A stretch of DNA of 19,420 nucleotides from assembly GCA_013811715.1 (NCBI GenBank), contig JACCUS010000503.1, positions 1 to 19,420 of the forward strand, written 5' to 3'. The translations under genes were made by a program, and so were the position numbers. Shown one piece after another: positions 1 through 7,171 of this stretch; the first letter of the stretch is position 1, and each line of letters opens with the position of its first letter. Origin of the DNA: Nocardioidaceae bacterium (lineage in GTDB: Bacteria; Actinomycetota; Actinomycetes; Propionibacteriales; Nocardioidaceae). The notes under the pieces were generated by a model. That model was not told the origin of the DNA. It searched no databases and saw only the letters and a list, made by a program, of their open reading frames with translations.

Positions 1-454
1 GGTAGAGGCGGACCTCGCCGGTCGGGCCCGGCTGACCCGAGTAGACCATGGTCTCGTTGAAGTTGCTGTCCGGGTCGTAGGCACCCTTGTGCATCTCGTC
101 CTGGGACACGGTGCCCTCGGTCGGGCCGGCGGTGGTGGCCGGCTGGGTCGTCGGACCCTCGGTGCCCTGCCCCTGGGTTGGCCCGGTGGCGGCGGGAGTC
201 CCGGTCGGATCGCCGCCGCTGCCGCCGACCACCACGATCGCGGTGATGGTCGCGGCGGTGGCGAGGCCGGCGCCGAGTGCGCCGAAGAACCACGGCGTGC
301 GGCTGCGAGCGGCGCCGCTCGGGCTGGTGCCACGGGTGCGCCGCTGGATCGCCTGCAAGGCGCCAGGGTCGGTGTCGACCGTGGCTGCCTCCTCAGACAT
401 CGCCTGCGCGAGCAGTTCCGCCGTGCGGTCACGGCCGTTCTCGGGTGCGTTCAT
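1..454 (-). CDS. Membrane-anchored partner of the ECF sigma factor (partial, C-terminus outside window)
   Basis: The reading frame opens with ATG at 454 and stays open to the left edge, giving about 151 residues, so the C-terminal part is missing. The start overlaps the stop of the sigma-factor gene (ATGA), so the two are translationally coupled. Visible layout: a short cytoplasmic N-terminus of about 55 residues, acidic then basic; one transmembrane segment at about residues 56-78 (WFFGALGAGL followed by AIVVVGG); then a Gly/Thr/Pro/Gln-rich extracytoplasmic linker; then the start of a folded part at about 120 with VYSGQPGPTGEVRLY. Being co-transcribed behind a SigE-type sigma and having one membrane span would fit an anti-sigma or signal-sensing role, but no zinc-type anti-sigma motif (HxxxCxxC) is visible. 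The VYxG...GxxRLY pattern also recalls GerMN/Gmad2-type extracellular domains; this is a weak impression. Function is not assigned. Confidence 0.8.
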   Translation of the reverse strand, partial: MNAPENGRDRTAELLAQAMSEEAATVDTDPGALQAIQRRTRGTSPSGAARSRTPWFFGALGAGLATAATITAIVVVGGSGGDPTGTPAATGPTQGQGTEGPTTQPATTAGPTEGTVSQDEMHKGAYDPDSNFNETMVYSGQPGPTGEVRLY

Positions 455-957
455 CGTTCTTCCTCGAGCAGTTGGCGGAGAGCGTTCATGCCTCGATGCG
501 CGTGGCTCTTGACCGCGCCGCGGCTGATTCCGACGGTCGCGGCGATGTCGGCCTCGGTCAGGTCGCTGTAATAGCGGAGCACAAGCACCTCACGCTGTCG
601 GCGAGGAAGCTGGTGCAGTGCCTCCATGACGGCCGTTCGGGTCTCTGCCGTCAGCATGTGATGTTCGGCGCTGGGTGTGTCCGGGACCTGCCGAGGTGCG
701 TGCTTGTCGGCGACGGCGTGTCGTCGTTGCGACGAGCGGGCCCGGTTGACCACGGTCTGCCGCAGGTAGCCCAGCGCCTTCTCGGGCTCCCGGAGCCGAC
801 CCCACTTGTCGTGCATCGTGACGAAGGAGTCCTGGACGATCTCCTCCGCCTCGCCGCTGTGCCGCACGAGCAGCGCAGCCATCCGCACCAAGGACCGGTA
901 GTGGACGGCGTACAGCTGCGTCACAGCCTCGTCGGCGTTCCAGCGTGCCGCTGTCAC
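451..957 (-). CDS. SigE-family ECF RNA polymerase sigma factor
   Basis: The product is a 168-residue sigma-70 family factor of the short extracytoplasmic-function type, which would direct RNA polymerase to a dedicated promoter set. Region 2 lies at about residues 12-80, including the EEIVQDSFVTMHDKW stretch typical of region 2.2-2.3 in actinobacterial SigE-family factors. Region 4 fills residues 117-168, beginning LPRRQREVLVLRYY and containing the helix-turn-helix with SRGAVKSHAHRGM. I chose GTG at 957 because it has an AGGGGG ribosome site 9 nt upstream and gives the usual family N-terminus (ADEAVTQLYAVHYRSLVRMA). The frame stays open upstream to about 1407, but that extension lies antisense to the HIT gene and looks non-coding. 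Its stop overlaps the ATG of the downstream membrane protein. The 141-bp region to the divergent HIT gene must contain its promoter, but I could not identify a convincing one. Confidence 0.93.
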   Translation of the reverse strand: MTAARWNADEAVTQLYAVHYRSLVRMAALLVRHSGEAEEIVQDSFVTMHDKWGRLREPEKALGYLRQTVVNRARSSQRRHAVADKHAPRQVPDTPSAEHHMLTAETRTAVMEALHQLPRRQREVLVLRYYSDLTEADIAATVGISRGAVKSHAHRGMNALRQLLEEER

Positions 958-1098
958 CAACTTCGTCCCCCTAAGGGTCGAGACTCCCGATAACGTGGTC
1001 ACACCGCAATCACGCGCAGTGGGGCGGATTGGTTTACATGATGCCCCACCAAGGTTTGCGTCGACGTTTCCCACGCGGCCGCGAGAGACGGAGGAAGC

Positions 1099-1446
1099 AT
1101 GAACAACCCGGACTGCCTGTTCTGCGGCATCGTCGCCGGCGAAGTGCCGTCGGAGAAGGTGGCGGAGACCGATCTCGCGATGGCGTTTCGCGACATCAAC
1201 CCGCAGGCTCCGACCCATGTCCTGGTGATCCCGAAGCGGCACAGCCCGACCTTGACGGAGCTCGCGGGCGCCCATCCCGACGCCGCTGTCGGCGTCCTCA
1301 CGTTGGCGCACCAGGTGGCCACCGACGAGGGGGTCGCCGGCGGCTATCGCCTCGTGTGCAACAACGGCGCGCGAGCCCAGCAGAGTGTGTTCCACGCGCA
1401 CGCGCACGTCTTGGGCGGGCGCGACTTCGCGTGGCCACCCGGCTGA
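1099..1446 (+). CDS. HIT (histidine triad) family hydrolase, HinT-like
   Basis: This 115-residue protein has the normal length for a HinT-type nucleotide hydrolase/transferase, a cytosolic purine nucleoside phosphoramidase. It starts CLFCGIVAGEVPSEKV (Cys6 and Cys9 may bind zinc, as in many HIT proteins) and carries the catalytic histidine triad VFHAHAHVLGGR with H99, H101 and H103. The family core DINPQAPTHVLVIPKRH is intact at about residues 32-47. A strong GGAGG ribosome site lies just upstream of the ATG. It lies 67 bp ahead of phoH on the same strand and is divergent from the sigma-factor gene. HIT genes commonly sit next to phoH in actinobacteria, so it is probably the first gene of, or immediately upstream of, the phoH-era operon. 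The exact substrate cannot be read from the sequence. Confidence 0.95.
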   Translation: MNNPDCLFCGIVAGEVPSEKVAETDLAMAFRDINPQAPTHVLVIPKRHSPTLTELAGAHPDAAVGVLTLAHQVATDEGVAGGYRLVCNNGARAQQSVFHAHAHVLGGRDFAWPPG

Positions 1447-1498
1447 CGGGCTGCCGGGTCACAGCGCAAAGCGGGTGGGCGTGGTCGGCGCAAGCCCG

Positions 1499-1504
1499 TA
1501 GCAT
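1499..1504 (+). promoter_or_regulatory. Possible -10 element of phoH
   Basis: TAGCAT fits the actinobacterial TANNNT -10 pattern and ends 9 nt before the phoH ATG. No recognisable -35 hexamer stands 16-18 bp upstream. If used, the mRNA would have almost no leader. The GGGGG between the hexamer and the start could instead act as a ribosome site on a longer transcript from upstream of the HIT gene. Confidence 0.3.
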
Positions 1505-1513
1505 GGGGGCACG

Positions 1514-2515
1514 ATGACAGAGCAACCAATACACCGGTATACCGTCGTGATTCCCAACAGCGTGCCCGTCGTCGCCGTACTCGGAGCACGCGACGAGTTC
1601 CTCACCATCATCGAGCGGGAGTTCTCCGCCGACATCCACGTCCGAGGCAACGAGGTGACGCTGTCGGGCGATCGCGGCGAGGCCGCCCTCATCGAGCGGC
1701 TGCTCGACGAGCTCGTGACGATGGTGCGCACCGGTCAGGGCCTGACCAGCGAGACCGTCGAGCGGGTCATCGCGATGCTGCGCGCCGAGACCGAGGAGCG
1801 CCCCGCGGACGTCCTCACGATGAACATCCTCAGCAACCGCGGTCGCACCATCCGACCCAAGACGCTGAACCAGAAGCGGTACGTCGACCAGATCGACAAG
1901 CACACCGTCGTCTTCTCGATCGGCCCCGCAGGCACCGGCAAGACCTATCTTGCAATGGCGAAGGCGGTCCAGGCACTACAGTCCAAGCAGGTCAACCGCA
2001 TCATCTTGACCCGGCCCGCGGTCGAGGCTGGCGAACGCCTCGGCTACCTGCCCGGCACGCTCAGCGAGAAGATCGACCCCTACCTGCGCCCCTTGTACGA
2101 CGCCCTGCACGACATGCTCGACCCGGAGACGATCCCGAAGCTGTTGACCTCCGGCACGATCGAGGTCGCGCCGCTCGCCTACATGCGCGGCCGCACCCTC
2201 AACGACGCGTTCATCGTCTTGGACGAGGCGCAGAACACCTCTCCGGAGCAGATGAAGATGTTCTTGACCCGGCTCGGCTTCGGTTCCCGGATGGTCGTCA
2301 CCGGCGACGTCACCCAGGTCGACCTTCCGACGGGCACCAAGAGCGGGCTCCGCGTCGTGCAGGGGATCCTCGAAGGCATCAAGGACGTCAGCTTCTGCTA
2401 CCTGACCGCCCACGACGTCGTACGGCACAAGCTGGTGGGCAAGATCGTGGCCGCCTACGACACCTACGAGGCCGTGCGCAGCTCCGGTCCGACCTCGGTG
2501 ATCGAGGGTCGATGA
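1514..2515 (+). CDS. phoH: PhoH family ATPase (PhoH-like / YbeZ type)
   Basis: The 333-residue protein is a P-loop NTPase of the PhoH family, thought to act in RNA metabolism together with YbeY. The N-terminal about 100 residues form a KH-like RNA-binding part. The ATPase domain follows, with Walker A GPAGTGKT at 137-144, the family signature TRPAVEAGERLGYLPG at about 166-181, Walker B FIVLDEAQN at 233-241, and a sensor-like TGDVTQVDLP further on. Length and motif order are those of a complete YbeZ-type protein. The 4-bp overlap with ybeY (ATGA) indicates translational coupling. The phosphate-starvation role implied by the name applies to the E. coli namesake; nothing visible here shows phosphate regulation. 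Confidence 0.97.
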   Translation: MTEQPIHRYTVVIPNSVPVVAVLGARDEFLTIIEREFSADIHVRGNEVTLSGDRGEAALIERLLDELVTMVRTGQGLTSETVERVIAMLRAETEERPADVLTMNILSNRGRTIRPKTLNQKRYVDQIDKHTVVFSIGPAGTGKTYLAMAKAVQALQSKQVNRIILTRPAVEAGERLGYLPGTLSEKIDPYLRPLYDALHDMLDPETIPKLLTSGTIEVAPLAYMRGRTLNDAFIVLDEAQNTSPEQMKMFLTRLGFGSRMVVTGDVTQVDLPTGTKSGLRVVQGILEGIKDVSFCYLTAHDVVRHKLVGKIVAAYDTYEAVRSSGPTSVIEGR

Positions 2516-2976
2516 GCGTCGAGGTGCTCAACGAATCCGGTGTCGACCTGAACGTCGCGGACTTTGCCAGGCTCGCCCGCTTCGCCATGAGCCGGATGCG
2601 GGTGCATCCGGGGGCGGAGCTGGTCGTGAAGCTCGTCGACGAGGCGACCATGACCCAGTACAACGAACGCTGGATGGGCGCCAAGGGGCCGACCGACGTG
2701 TTGTCGTTCCCGATGGACGAGTTGCGGCCGGGAGACGAGGCGCCGGCCGGGGGCATCTTGGGTGACATGCTGTTGTGCCCCCAGTACGCCGCGGCGCAGT
2801 CGCCCAACTTCACTCGGACGGTCGACGACGAGCTGCATCTGCTGACGATCCACGGCATCTTGCATCTGCTCGGCTACGACCACGCCGAACCTGAGGAGGA
2901 GCGGGAGATGTTCGGGCTGCAGGCCAGGCTGCTCACCGAGTGGCAAGGGGTGAGGAGCGGTGAGCGCGTCGAATGA
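2512..2976 (+). CDS. ybeY: Endoribonuclease YbeY (rRNA maturation factor)
   Basis: The 154-residue protein carries the zinc-binding signature HGILHLLGYDH at 114-124, with H114, H118 and H124 as the expected metal ligands, and the family stretch GPTDVLSFPM at 59-68. YbeY is a single-strand endoribonuclease linked to 16S rRNA 3'-end processing and ribosome quality control, and it acts in the cytosol with partners such as PhoH-family proteins and Era. The gene overlaps the phoH stop at its start and the CorC-like ATG at its end, both as 4-bp ATGA overlaps, so all three are coupled. Length is normal and I see no missing residue. Confidence 0.97.
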   Translation: MSVEVLNESGVDLNVADFARLARFAMSRMRVHPGAELVVKLVDEATMTQYNERWMGAKGPTDVLSFPMDELRPGDEAPAGGILGDMLLCPQYAAAQSPNFTRTVDDELHLLTIHGILHLLGYDHAEPEEEREMFGLQARLLTEWQGVRSGERVE

Positions 2977-4304
2977 CGTCGACTGAGGTCGGGCTGTTCG
3001 CGGTCGCGGCGGTGCTGGTGGTCCTCGCCGGCGTGCTGGCGAGTGCTGACGCAGCCCTCTCGTCCATCTCGCGGGTGCGCGCTCAGGAGCTCGTCCGCGA
3101 AGGCCGCGGCGGTGCTCGGCGGCTGCTGACGATCACGACCGACGCACCGCGGTTCCTCAACACGGCGCTGCTGATGCGGGTCCTGTGCGAGACGACGGCG
3201 ACGGTGCTGGTGACCCTTGTCCTGGTCCATCTGCTGGAGCCCACGTGGGTCCAGGTGCTCACGGCGGCCGGCGTCATGGTCGTCGTGTCCTTCATCGCGG
3301 TCGGTGTCGGGCCCCGCACCCTCGGCCGCCAACACGCCGAACGCGTCGCACTCATCACGGCGACGCCGGTGGCGGCCGCGACAGCGGTGCTCGGGCCGCT
3401 GCCGCAGCTGCTGATCTTCATCGGCAACGCGATCACCCCGGGGCGCGGCTTCCGGGAAGGCCCGTTCGCGACCGAGGCCGAGCTGCGCGAGCTTGTATCT
3501 CTCGCGGAGGCGAGTCGCGTCATCGAGTCCGACGAAAGCCGGATGATCCACTCGGTGTTCGAGCTCGGGGACACACTCGTCCGTGAGGTGATGGTGCCAC
3601 GCACCGACATGGTGTTCATCGAACGCCACAAGACATTACGACAGCTCATGTCGCTGGCTCTGCGCAGCGGCTTCTCCCGGATCCCCGTCGTCGGCGAAGA
3701 CCTCGACGACGTGATCGGGGTCGCCTACCTCAAAGACGTCACCAGACGGGTCTTCGACAACCACGAGGCCGAGTCCACCGAGCGCGTCGAGACGGTGATG
3801 CGGCCGTCCTTCTTCGTGCCGGACTCCAAGCCGGCCGACGAGCTGATGCGCGACATGCAGGCCAAGCGGATGCACGTGGCGGTCGTTGTCGACGAGTACG
3901 GCGGCACGGCCGGCCTGATCACCATCGAGGACCTGCTCGAGGAGATCGTCGGCGAGATCACCGACGAGTACGACGACGAGCCCGTCGAGGCGCAGCAGCT
4001 CTCAGGCGGAGCGATGCGCGTCAGCTCGCGACTCCCGGTCGACGAGCTGTCGGACCTGTTCGGGGTGGCGATCGACGATGAGGACGTCGACACGGTCGGC
4101 GGCCTGATGGCCAAACACCTGGGCCGGGTTCCGATCCCCGGCGCCGAGGTGATGTGTGAGGGCCTCCATCTGCAGGCGGAGTCGCTCGCCGGCCGCCGCA
4201 ACAAGGTGGTGACTATCGTCGTCACGCCCAGCCGCCGTGAGGCTGAGTCCGCTGGCGAGCCGGCGCCGAGGGGACGCGATGCCGACTCCGGCGCGGTCAG
4301 GTGA
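2973..4304 (+). CDS. Hemolysin C/CorC-type membrane protein (CNNM + CBS pair + CorC_HlyC domain)
   Basis: This 443-residue membrane protein resembles the CNNM/CorC family associated with divalent cation (Mg2+/Co2+) efflux or homeostasis. The CNNM-like N-terminal domain (about 1-190) has hydrophobic segments near residues 7-27, 66-112 and 125-150. A CBS pair follows at about 205-330, marked by VMVPRTDMVFI, SRIPVVGEDLDDVIGVAYLKD and VAVVVDEYGGTAGLITIEDL. The CorC_HlyC transport-associated domain lies at about 340-420 (VSSRLPVDELSDLFG, VDTVGGLMAKHLGRVP). The tail is short and charged. The same gene is present between ybeY and era in mycobacteria (Rv2366c), so the position is conserved. It starts inside the last codons of ybeY and ends 9 bp before era. 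Transport activity is inferred from the family only. Confidence 0.95.
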   Translation: MTSTEVGLFAVAAVLVVLAGVLASADAALSSISRVRAQELVREGRGGARRLLTITTDAPRFLNTALLMRVLCETTATVLVTLVLVHLLEPTWVQVLTAAGVMVVVSFIAVGVGPRTLGRQHAERVALITATPVAAATAVLGPLPQLLIFIGNAITPGRGFREGPFATEAELRELVSLAEASRVIESDESRMIHSVFELGDTLVREVMVPRTDMVFIERHKTLRQLMSLALRSGFSRIPVVGEDLDDVIGVAYLKDVTRRVFDNHEAESTERVETVMRPSFFVPDSKPADELMRDMQAKRMHVAVVVDEYGGTAGLITIEDLLEEIVGEITDEYDDEPVEAQQLSGGAMRVSSRLPVDELSDLFGVAIDDEDVDTVGGLMAKHLGRVPIPGAEVMCEGLHLQAESLAGRRNKVVTIVVTPSRREAESAGEPAPRGRDADSGAVR

Positions 4305-4313
4305 GCCGACCAC

Positions 4314-5252
4314 GTGACTTCGCCGACCGAGACACCTGCTGGTTATCGCAGCGGTTTCGCGAGCATCGTCGGCCGGCCCAACGTCGGCAAGTCGACGCTG
4401 ACCAACGCCCTCGTCGGCGCCAAGGTGGCGGTCACCTCCTCGCGCCCGCAGACGACACGGCACGCCATCCGCGGCATCGTGCACCGGGCGGACTCTCAGC
4501 TCGTACTCGTGGACACCCCCGGCCTGCACAAGCCGCGCACGCTGCTCGGAGAACGGCTCAACGACGTGGTGCGCGCCACCTGGGCCGAGGTCGACGTGAT
4601 TGTGGTCTGCCTGCCGGCCAGCGACGCGATCGGGCGCGGTGACCGATTCTTGGTCAATGAGCTGGCGAGGATCCGACGGACACCCAAGCTCGCCGTCGCC
4701 ACGAAGTCCGACCTGGCTGGGCCGGAGGCGCTGGCCGGGCATCTGGTGGCGGTGCACGAGCTCGGCATTGCGGCCGGCGTCGACTGGGCTGAGATCGTGC
4801 CGGTCTCGGCGGTCAGGAACGAGCAGGTCGGGCTGCTGGCCGACCTGCTCGCCGCCCAGCTGCCCGAGGGCCCGGCGCTCTACCCGGAAGGGGAGCTGAC
4901 CGACGAGCCGGAGACCACACTCGTCGCGGAACTGATCCGGGAGGCGGCGCTGGAAGGGGTGCGCGACGAGCTTCCGCACTCGATTGCCGTGGTGGTCGAG
5001 GAGATGGGTCTCCGGCCCGGTCGACAAGCTGGGCGGCCGCTGCTCGACGTACACGCCAATCTGTTCATCGAGAGGTCCAGCCAGAAGCCCATCGTGATCG
5101 GAACCGGCGGCGCAAGGCTGAAGGAGATCGGGACGACCGCGCGCAAGCAGATCGAGGCGCTCCTCGGCACTCCGGTGTATCTCGATCTGCACGTGAAGGT
5201 GGCGAAGGACTGGCAGCGCGACCCCAGGCAGCTGCGCAGGCTCGGCTTCTGA
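4314..5252 (+). CDS. era: GTPase Era (ribosome assembly)
   Basis: Era is a GTP-binding protein that binds the 3' end of 16S rRNA and assists 30S assembly. In the 312 residues I see G1 GRPNVGKS at 20-27, G3 DTPG at 67-70, a G4 motif TKSD at 130-133 (Thr replaces the common Asn, a variant also found in actinobacterial Era), G5 near VPVSA, and a C-terminal KH domain from about 215 with the GTGG loop in VIGTGGARLKEIG. The start is GTG at 4314, which has the ribosome site AGGTGAG 8 nt upstream; that site overlaps the stop of the preceding gene. It is the last gene of the plus-strand run and is followed by convergent genes. Confidence 0.97.
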   Translation: MTSPTETPAGYRSGFASIVGRPNVGKSTLTNALVGAKVAVTSSRPQTTRHAIRGIVHRADSQLVLVDTPGLHKPRTLLGERLNDVVRATWAEVDVIVVCLPASDAIGRGDRFLVNELARIRRTPKLAVATKSDLAGPEALAGHLVAVHELGIAAGVDWAEIVPVSAVRNEQVGLLADLLAAQLPEGPALYPEGELTDEPETTLVAELIREAALEGVRDELPHSIAVVVEEMGLRPGRQAGRPLLDVHANLFIERSSQKPIVIGTGGARLKEIGTTARKQIEALLGTPVYLDLHVKVAKDWQRDPRQLRRLGF

Positions 5253-5264
5253 CCGGCCGCCGGT
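5252..5264. terminator. Short GC hairpin between convergent era and lipoprotein gene
   Basis: ACCGG-CCG-CCGGT forms a perfect 5-bp stem with a 3-nt loop, overlapping the last base of the era stop and lying in the 27-bp gap to the convergent lipoprotein gene. There is no U-tract. A longer alternative pairs CCGCCGG at about 5257-5263 with CCGGCGG near 5287-5293. It could weakly terminate or stabilise either transcript. Confidence 0.35.
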
Positions 5265-5279
5265 AGTCGAAAGCAGACG

Positions 5280-6212
5280 TCAGAAGGCCGGCGGTAGACC
5301 GTCGCCTTCGGTGTCGAGCGCCCAGCAGGTCGTGTCGTGCGAGCCGGACTTCCACGAGCTTGCGGTCGGATAGTAGTAGTAGTAGTTGAGCGTCTCCGGG
5401 ACGTAGTCCTGGAAGATGTTGGCGCAGAACGTCTTGCTGGCGTTCAGGACCGAGCTCTGTCCCGGGTACGTCGCATCGGGCCCACCCAGGTTGAGGGACT
5501 CGGGGATGAGCTCAGCCTGGTGGTTCTTGCGACACGACGTGAAGTGCACCGGCTGGTCGACCTTGGGCCAGTGTCTGACACAGCCGCGGAACTCGTCGGG
5601 GACGCCGCCCTCCAACGCCCCCGCCACGCTGCCGGTGCGGAGCCGGCCGCCCAGGCCGTTGTAGTTGGGCAGCTCGATGGCGTCGCAGCGAGCCCATTGC
5701 TGCCCCTGAAGCATCTGGTCGGCAGTCGGCTGGATCACCGTCAGGCCGAGGGTGGAGACCGTCTGGGAGTCGCCGACGTAACGCTTGAAGCTGGCCTGGC
5801 ACTCCCGCCAGACTCGGTCGATCTCGGCCTTCCGAGCGGACCCACCCACGTCGATGACGGCGAACGTCTCGGCCGTATGGGGTCTGCCGCAGTTGACGGG
5901 GAAGCTCCCGTCGCGCTGCTGCTGGAAGGCGACCTTGCCGGTGCGGTAGCAGTTGCCGACCTTTGGAGGCCCGGCCAGTTCGGGCTCGGCGGTCGTCTCG
6001 GTCGGGGTTGTCGGTTCGGTCGGCTCCGTGGGCGCCGTCGTGACCGTGGGCGCTGTCGCCGTGGTCTCGGTGGTCTCGGTCGGCGTGGTCGGCTCCGTCT
6101 CGGTGGGCTCCTGGACCTGCGCGGACTCGTCAGCGGCGTTACTCACATCCGCCGCGCTCGCGCAGGAGGTCATCAGCAACAAGGTGAGGGCGCCAGCGCC
6201 AACGAACTTCAT
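5280..6212 (-). CDS. Septum_form-family lipoprotein, copy 1
   Basis: The product is a 310-residue probable lipoprotein: a short hydrophobic signal ends at LLLMTSC with lipidated Cys17 (Met at -3 is slightly off consensus), then comes a Thr/Glu/Pro-rich spacer at about 35-77, then a cysteine-rich domain. The domain appears to be two tandem modules with cysteines at 88, 108, 138, 176 and at 211, 227, 263, 296, each module having a C-x3-H motif (CGRPH at 108-112, CRKNH at 227-231). This matches the actinobacterial Septum_form (septum formation) family, whose biochemical function is poorly known. A run of five tyrosines at 277-281 precedes the last module's PTASSW. Start: ATG at 6212; GTG at 6215 is equally possible and would fit a leaderless mRNA, since no ribosome site is visible and a -10-like CATAAT ends 7 nt before it. 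It follows its paralogue with a 45-bp gap. Confidence 0.88.
   Translation of the reverse strand: MKFVGAGALTLLLMTSCASAADVSNAADESAQVQEPTETEPTTPTETTETTATAPTVTTAPTEPTEPTTPTETTAEPELAGPPKVGNCYRTGKVAFQQQRDGSFPVNCGRPHTAETFAVIDVGGSARKAEIDRVWRECQASFKRYVGDSQTVSTLGLTVIQPTADQMLQGQQWARCDAIELPNYNGLGGRLRTGSVAGALEGGVPDEFRGCVRHWPKVDQPVHFTSCRKNHQAELIPESLNLGGPDATYPGQSSVLNASKTFCANIFQDYVPETLNYYYYYPTASSWKSGSHDTTCWALDTEGDGLPPAF
5370..5384 (-). repeat. Tyrosine-codon microsatellite (TAC x4 + TAT)
   Basis: Five consecutive Tyr codons, four of them identical TAC, encode residues 277-281 of the lipoprotein. On the plus strand this reads as a TAG/GTA trinucleotide run. Length changes would stay in frame. Confidence 0.85.
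5982..6110 (-). repeat. Imperfect Thr/Glu/Pro-coding repeats in lipoprotein spacer
   Basis: Residues 35-77 of the lipoprotein are built almost entirely of Thr, Glu and Pro in short units such as PTET, TTPTETT and EPTEPTT. The DNA shows matching degenerate repeats of about 6-12 bp. This looks like a flexible stalk holding the Cys-rich domain away from the membrane lipid anchor, probably exposed within the cell wall and a candidate for O-glycosylation on Thr. Confidence 0.8.
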
Positions 6213-6222
6213 CACGACACCG

Positions 6223-6228
6223 ATTATG
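6223..6228 (-). promoter_or_regulatory. Possible -10 element of lipoprotein copy 1
   Basis: On the minus strand CATAAT ends 7 nt before the GTG at 6215 (ATG at 6212). No clear ribosome site or -35 hexamer is visible, so a leaderless internal transcript is possible in addition to read-through from the upstream gene. Confidence 0.35.
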
Positions 6229-6257
6229 CCTGCCGGCTGGGCCAGCCGAGAGGAAAG

Positions 6258-7142
6258 TCAGGAGACTGTCCGGTGCCAGCAGTAACCGAACCGCTGCCCG
6301 CCGTCCCAGTCCCTGGGTGTCGGGTAGGTCCAGCCGTACGTGTAGCCGCCACCGCTGCCCATCTCCGCTTCGAGGGCAGCCTCGCACCGCTGCTGGCCCT
6401 CGACCTTGGTCACCTGACGACCTGGGTACGCCGCCTCGCCGGTCCCGAGCCTTAGTGCCGCAAGTGCCCGGTAGGCGTGCTGCTGCGTGCACATCACCAG
6501 CTTGAACTCCTCCGACCCGGGCTCGCCCTTGGAGCAGACTCCGAACTGCTCGAGGTGCTTCTCGTCGTCGAGGAACCCCTCGAGCTCGCGAGGCAGCCCC
6601 GCCAGCACCATCTCGGACTGCATCGCGACCACGTCGCAGCGTACCCAGTGGGCGCCTGCGTCGAAGCTGCCCTGGTCGGGCAGGAAGTAGGTCACGGTCA
6701 GCCGGGACAAGGCGCGGGTGGCGCCGTCGCCGCCGATGAAGTCGCTGAACGCGGTCCGGCAGTTGGCGGCCGCGGCGTCCTGGACGGCCCTGTTCTCGAT
6801 GCTGACTCCGGTGAACGCGATGTCGTCCGGCAGCGTGCCGACGGCGAAGGTGTAGGTGGTGTGCCGCTCGGCGCACGGCTTGGGTCTCGTCACGTCGGAC
6901 AAGTCGGAGATCTCGGCGTACCCGAGCGCCCGGCACTCACCCACCTCGGGTGCCGCCGCATCCGCCGCAGGGCTGCTCGACGAAGACGCCGTATCACCGG
7001 GCCGGGCAGCCTCGGTCGAGGCCTTGCCGTCCTGCGTCGACTGGCTCGGCGAGGACGTGGAAACCGAGGAACACCCCGTCGCCAAGGCACCCACGGTCAT
7101 GAGTACGGCGCCCGAGCGGGCCAACAGCTTGGAGCGGGTCAT
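6258..7142 (-). CDS. Septum_form-family lipoprotein, copy 2
   Basis: This 294-residue protein has a typical lipoprotein signal: MTRSKLLAR, a hydrophobic stretch, then ALATGC with Cys24 as the lipidation site. A Ser/Thr/Ala-rich low-complexity spacer runs to about 65. The rest has eight cysteines in the same order as copy 1: GEC, PCAERH, NCR and RCD in the first half; VCS, MCTQQH, RCE and YCWHR in the second. Both halves again contain C-x3-H. The C-terminal PTPRDWDGGQRFGYCW matches copy 1's PTASSWKSG...TTCW. It is thus a divergent paralogue with two internal modules of the Septum_form family, exported and membrane-attached. ATG at 7142 has a GAGGTG ribosome site. It starts 29 bp after the sulfotransferase stop, suggesting cotranscription with the glycosyltransferase/sulfotransferase genes. 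Function beyond the family name is unknown. Confidence 0.88.
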   Translation of the reverse strand: MTRSKLLARSGAVLMTVGALATGCSSVSTSSPSQSTQDGKASTEAARPGDTASSSSSPAADAAAPEVGECRALGYAEISDLSDVTRPKPCAERHTTYTFAVGTLPDDIAFTGVSIENRAVQDAAAANCRTAFSDFIGGDGATRALSRLTVTYFLPDQGSFDAGAHWVRCDVVAMQSEMVLAGLPRELEGFLDDEKHLEQFGVCSKGEPGSEEFKLVMCTQQHAYRALAALRLGTGEAAYPGRQVTKVEGQQRCEAALEAEMGSGGGYTYGWTYPTPRDWDGGQRFGYCWHRTVS

Positions 7143-7171
7143 CGCACCTCAGCCTAAAGGAGGCGCGGGGC

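Noticed and set aside
1029..1062. Inverted repeat TTGGT...ACCAA between sigma and HIT genes
   Set aside because: Arms are only 5 bp with a 14-nt or longer centre; not distinguishable from chance and not placed on a recognisable promoter.
958..1407. Upstream extension of the sigma-factor frame on the minus strand (about 150 extra codons)
   Set aside because: It is antisense to the well-supported HIT gene, has no sigma-like sequence, and the GTG at 957 has its own ribosome site and gives the usual N-terminus.
4002..5192. Long minus-strand open frame opposite the CorC-like gene end and era
   Set aside because: No recognisable motif; both plus-strand genes have complete domain sets.
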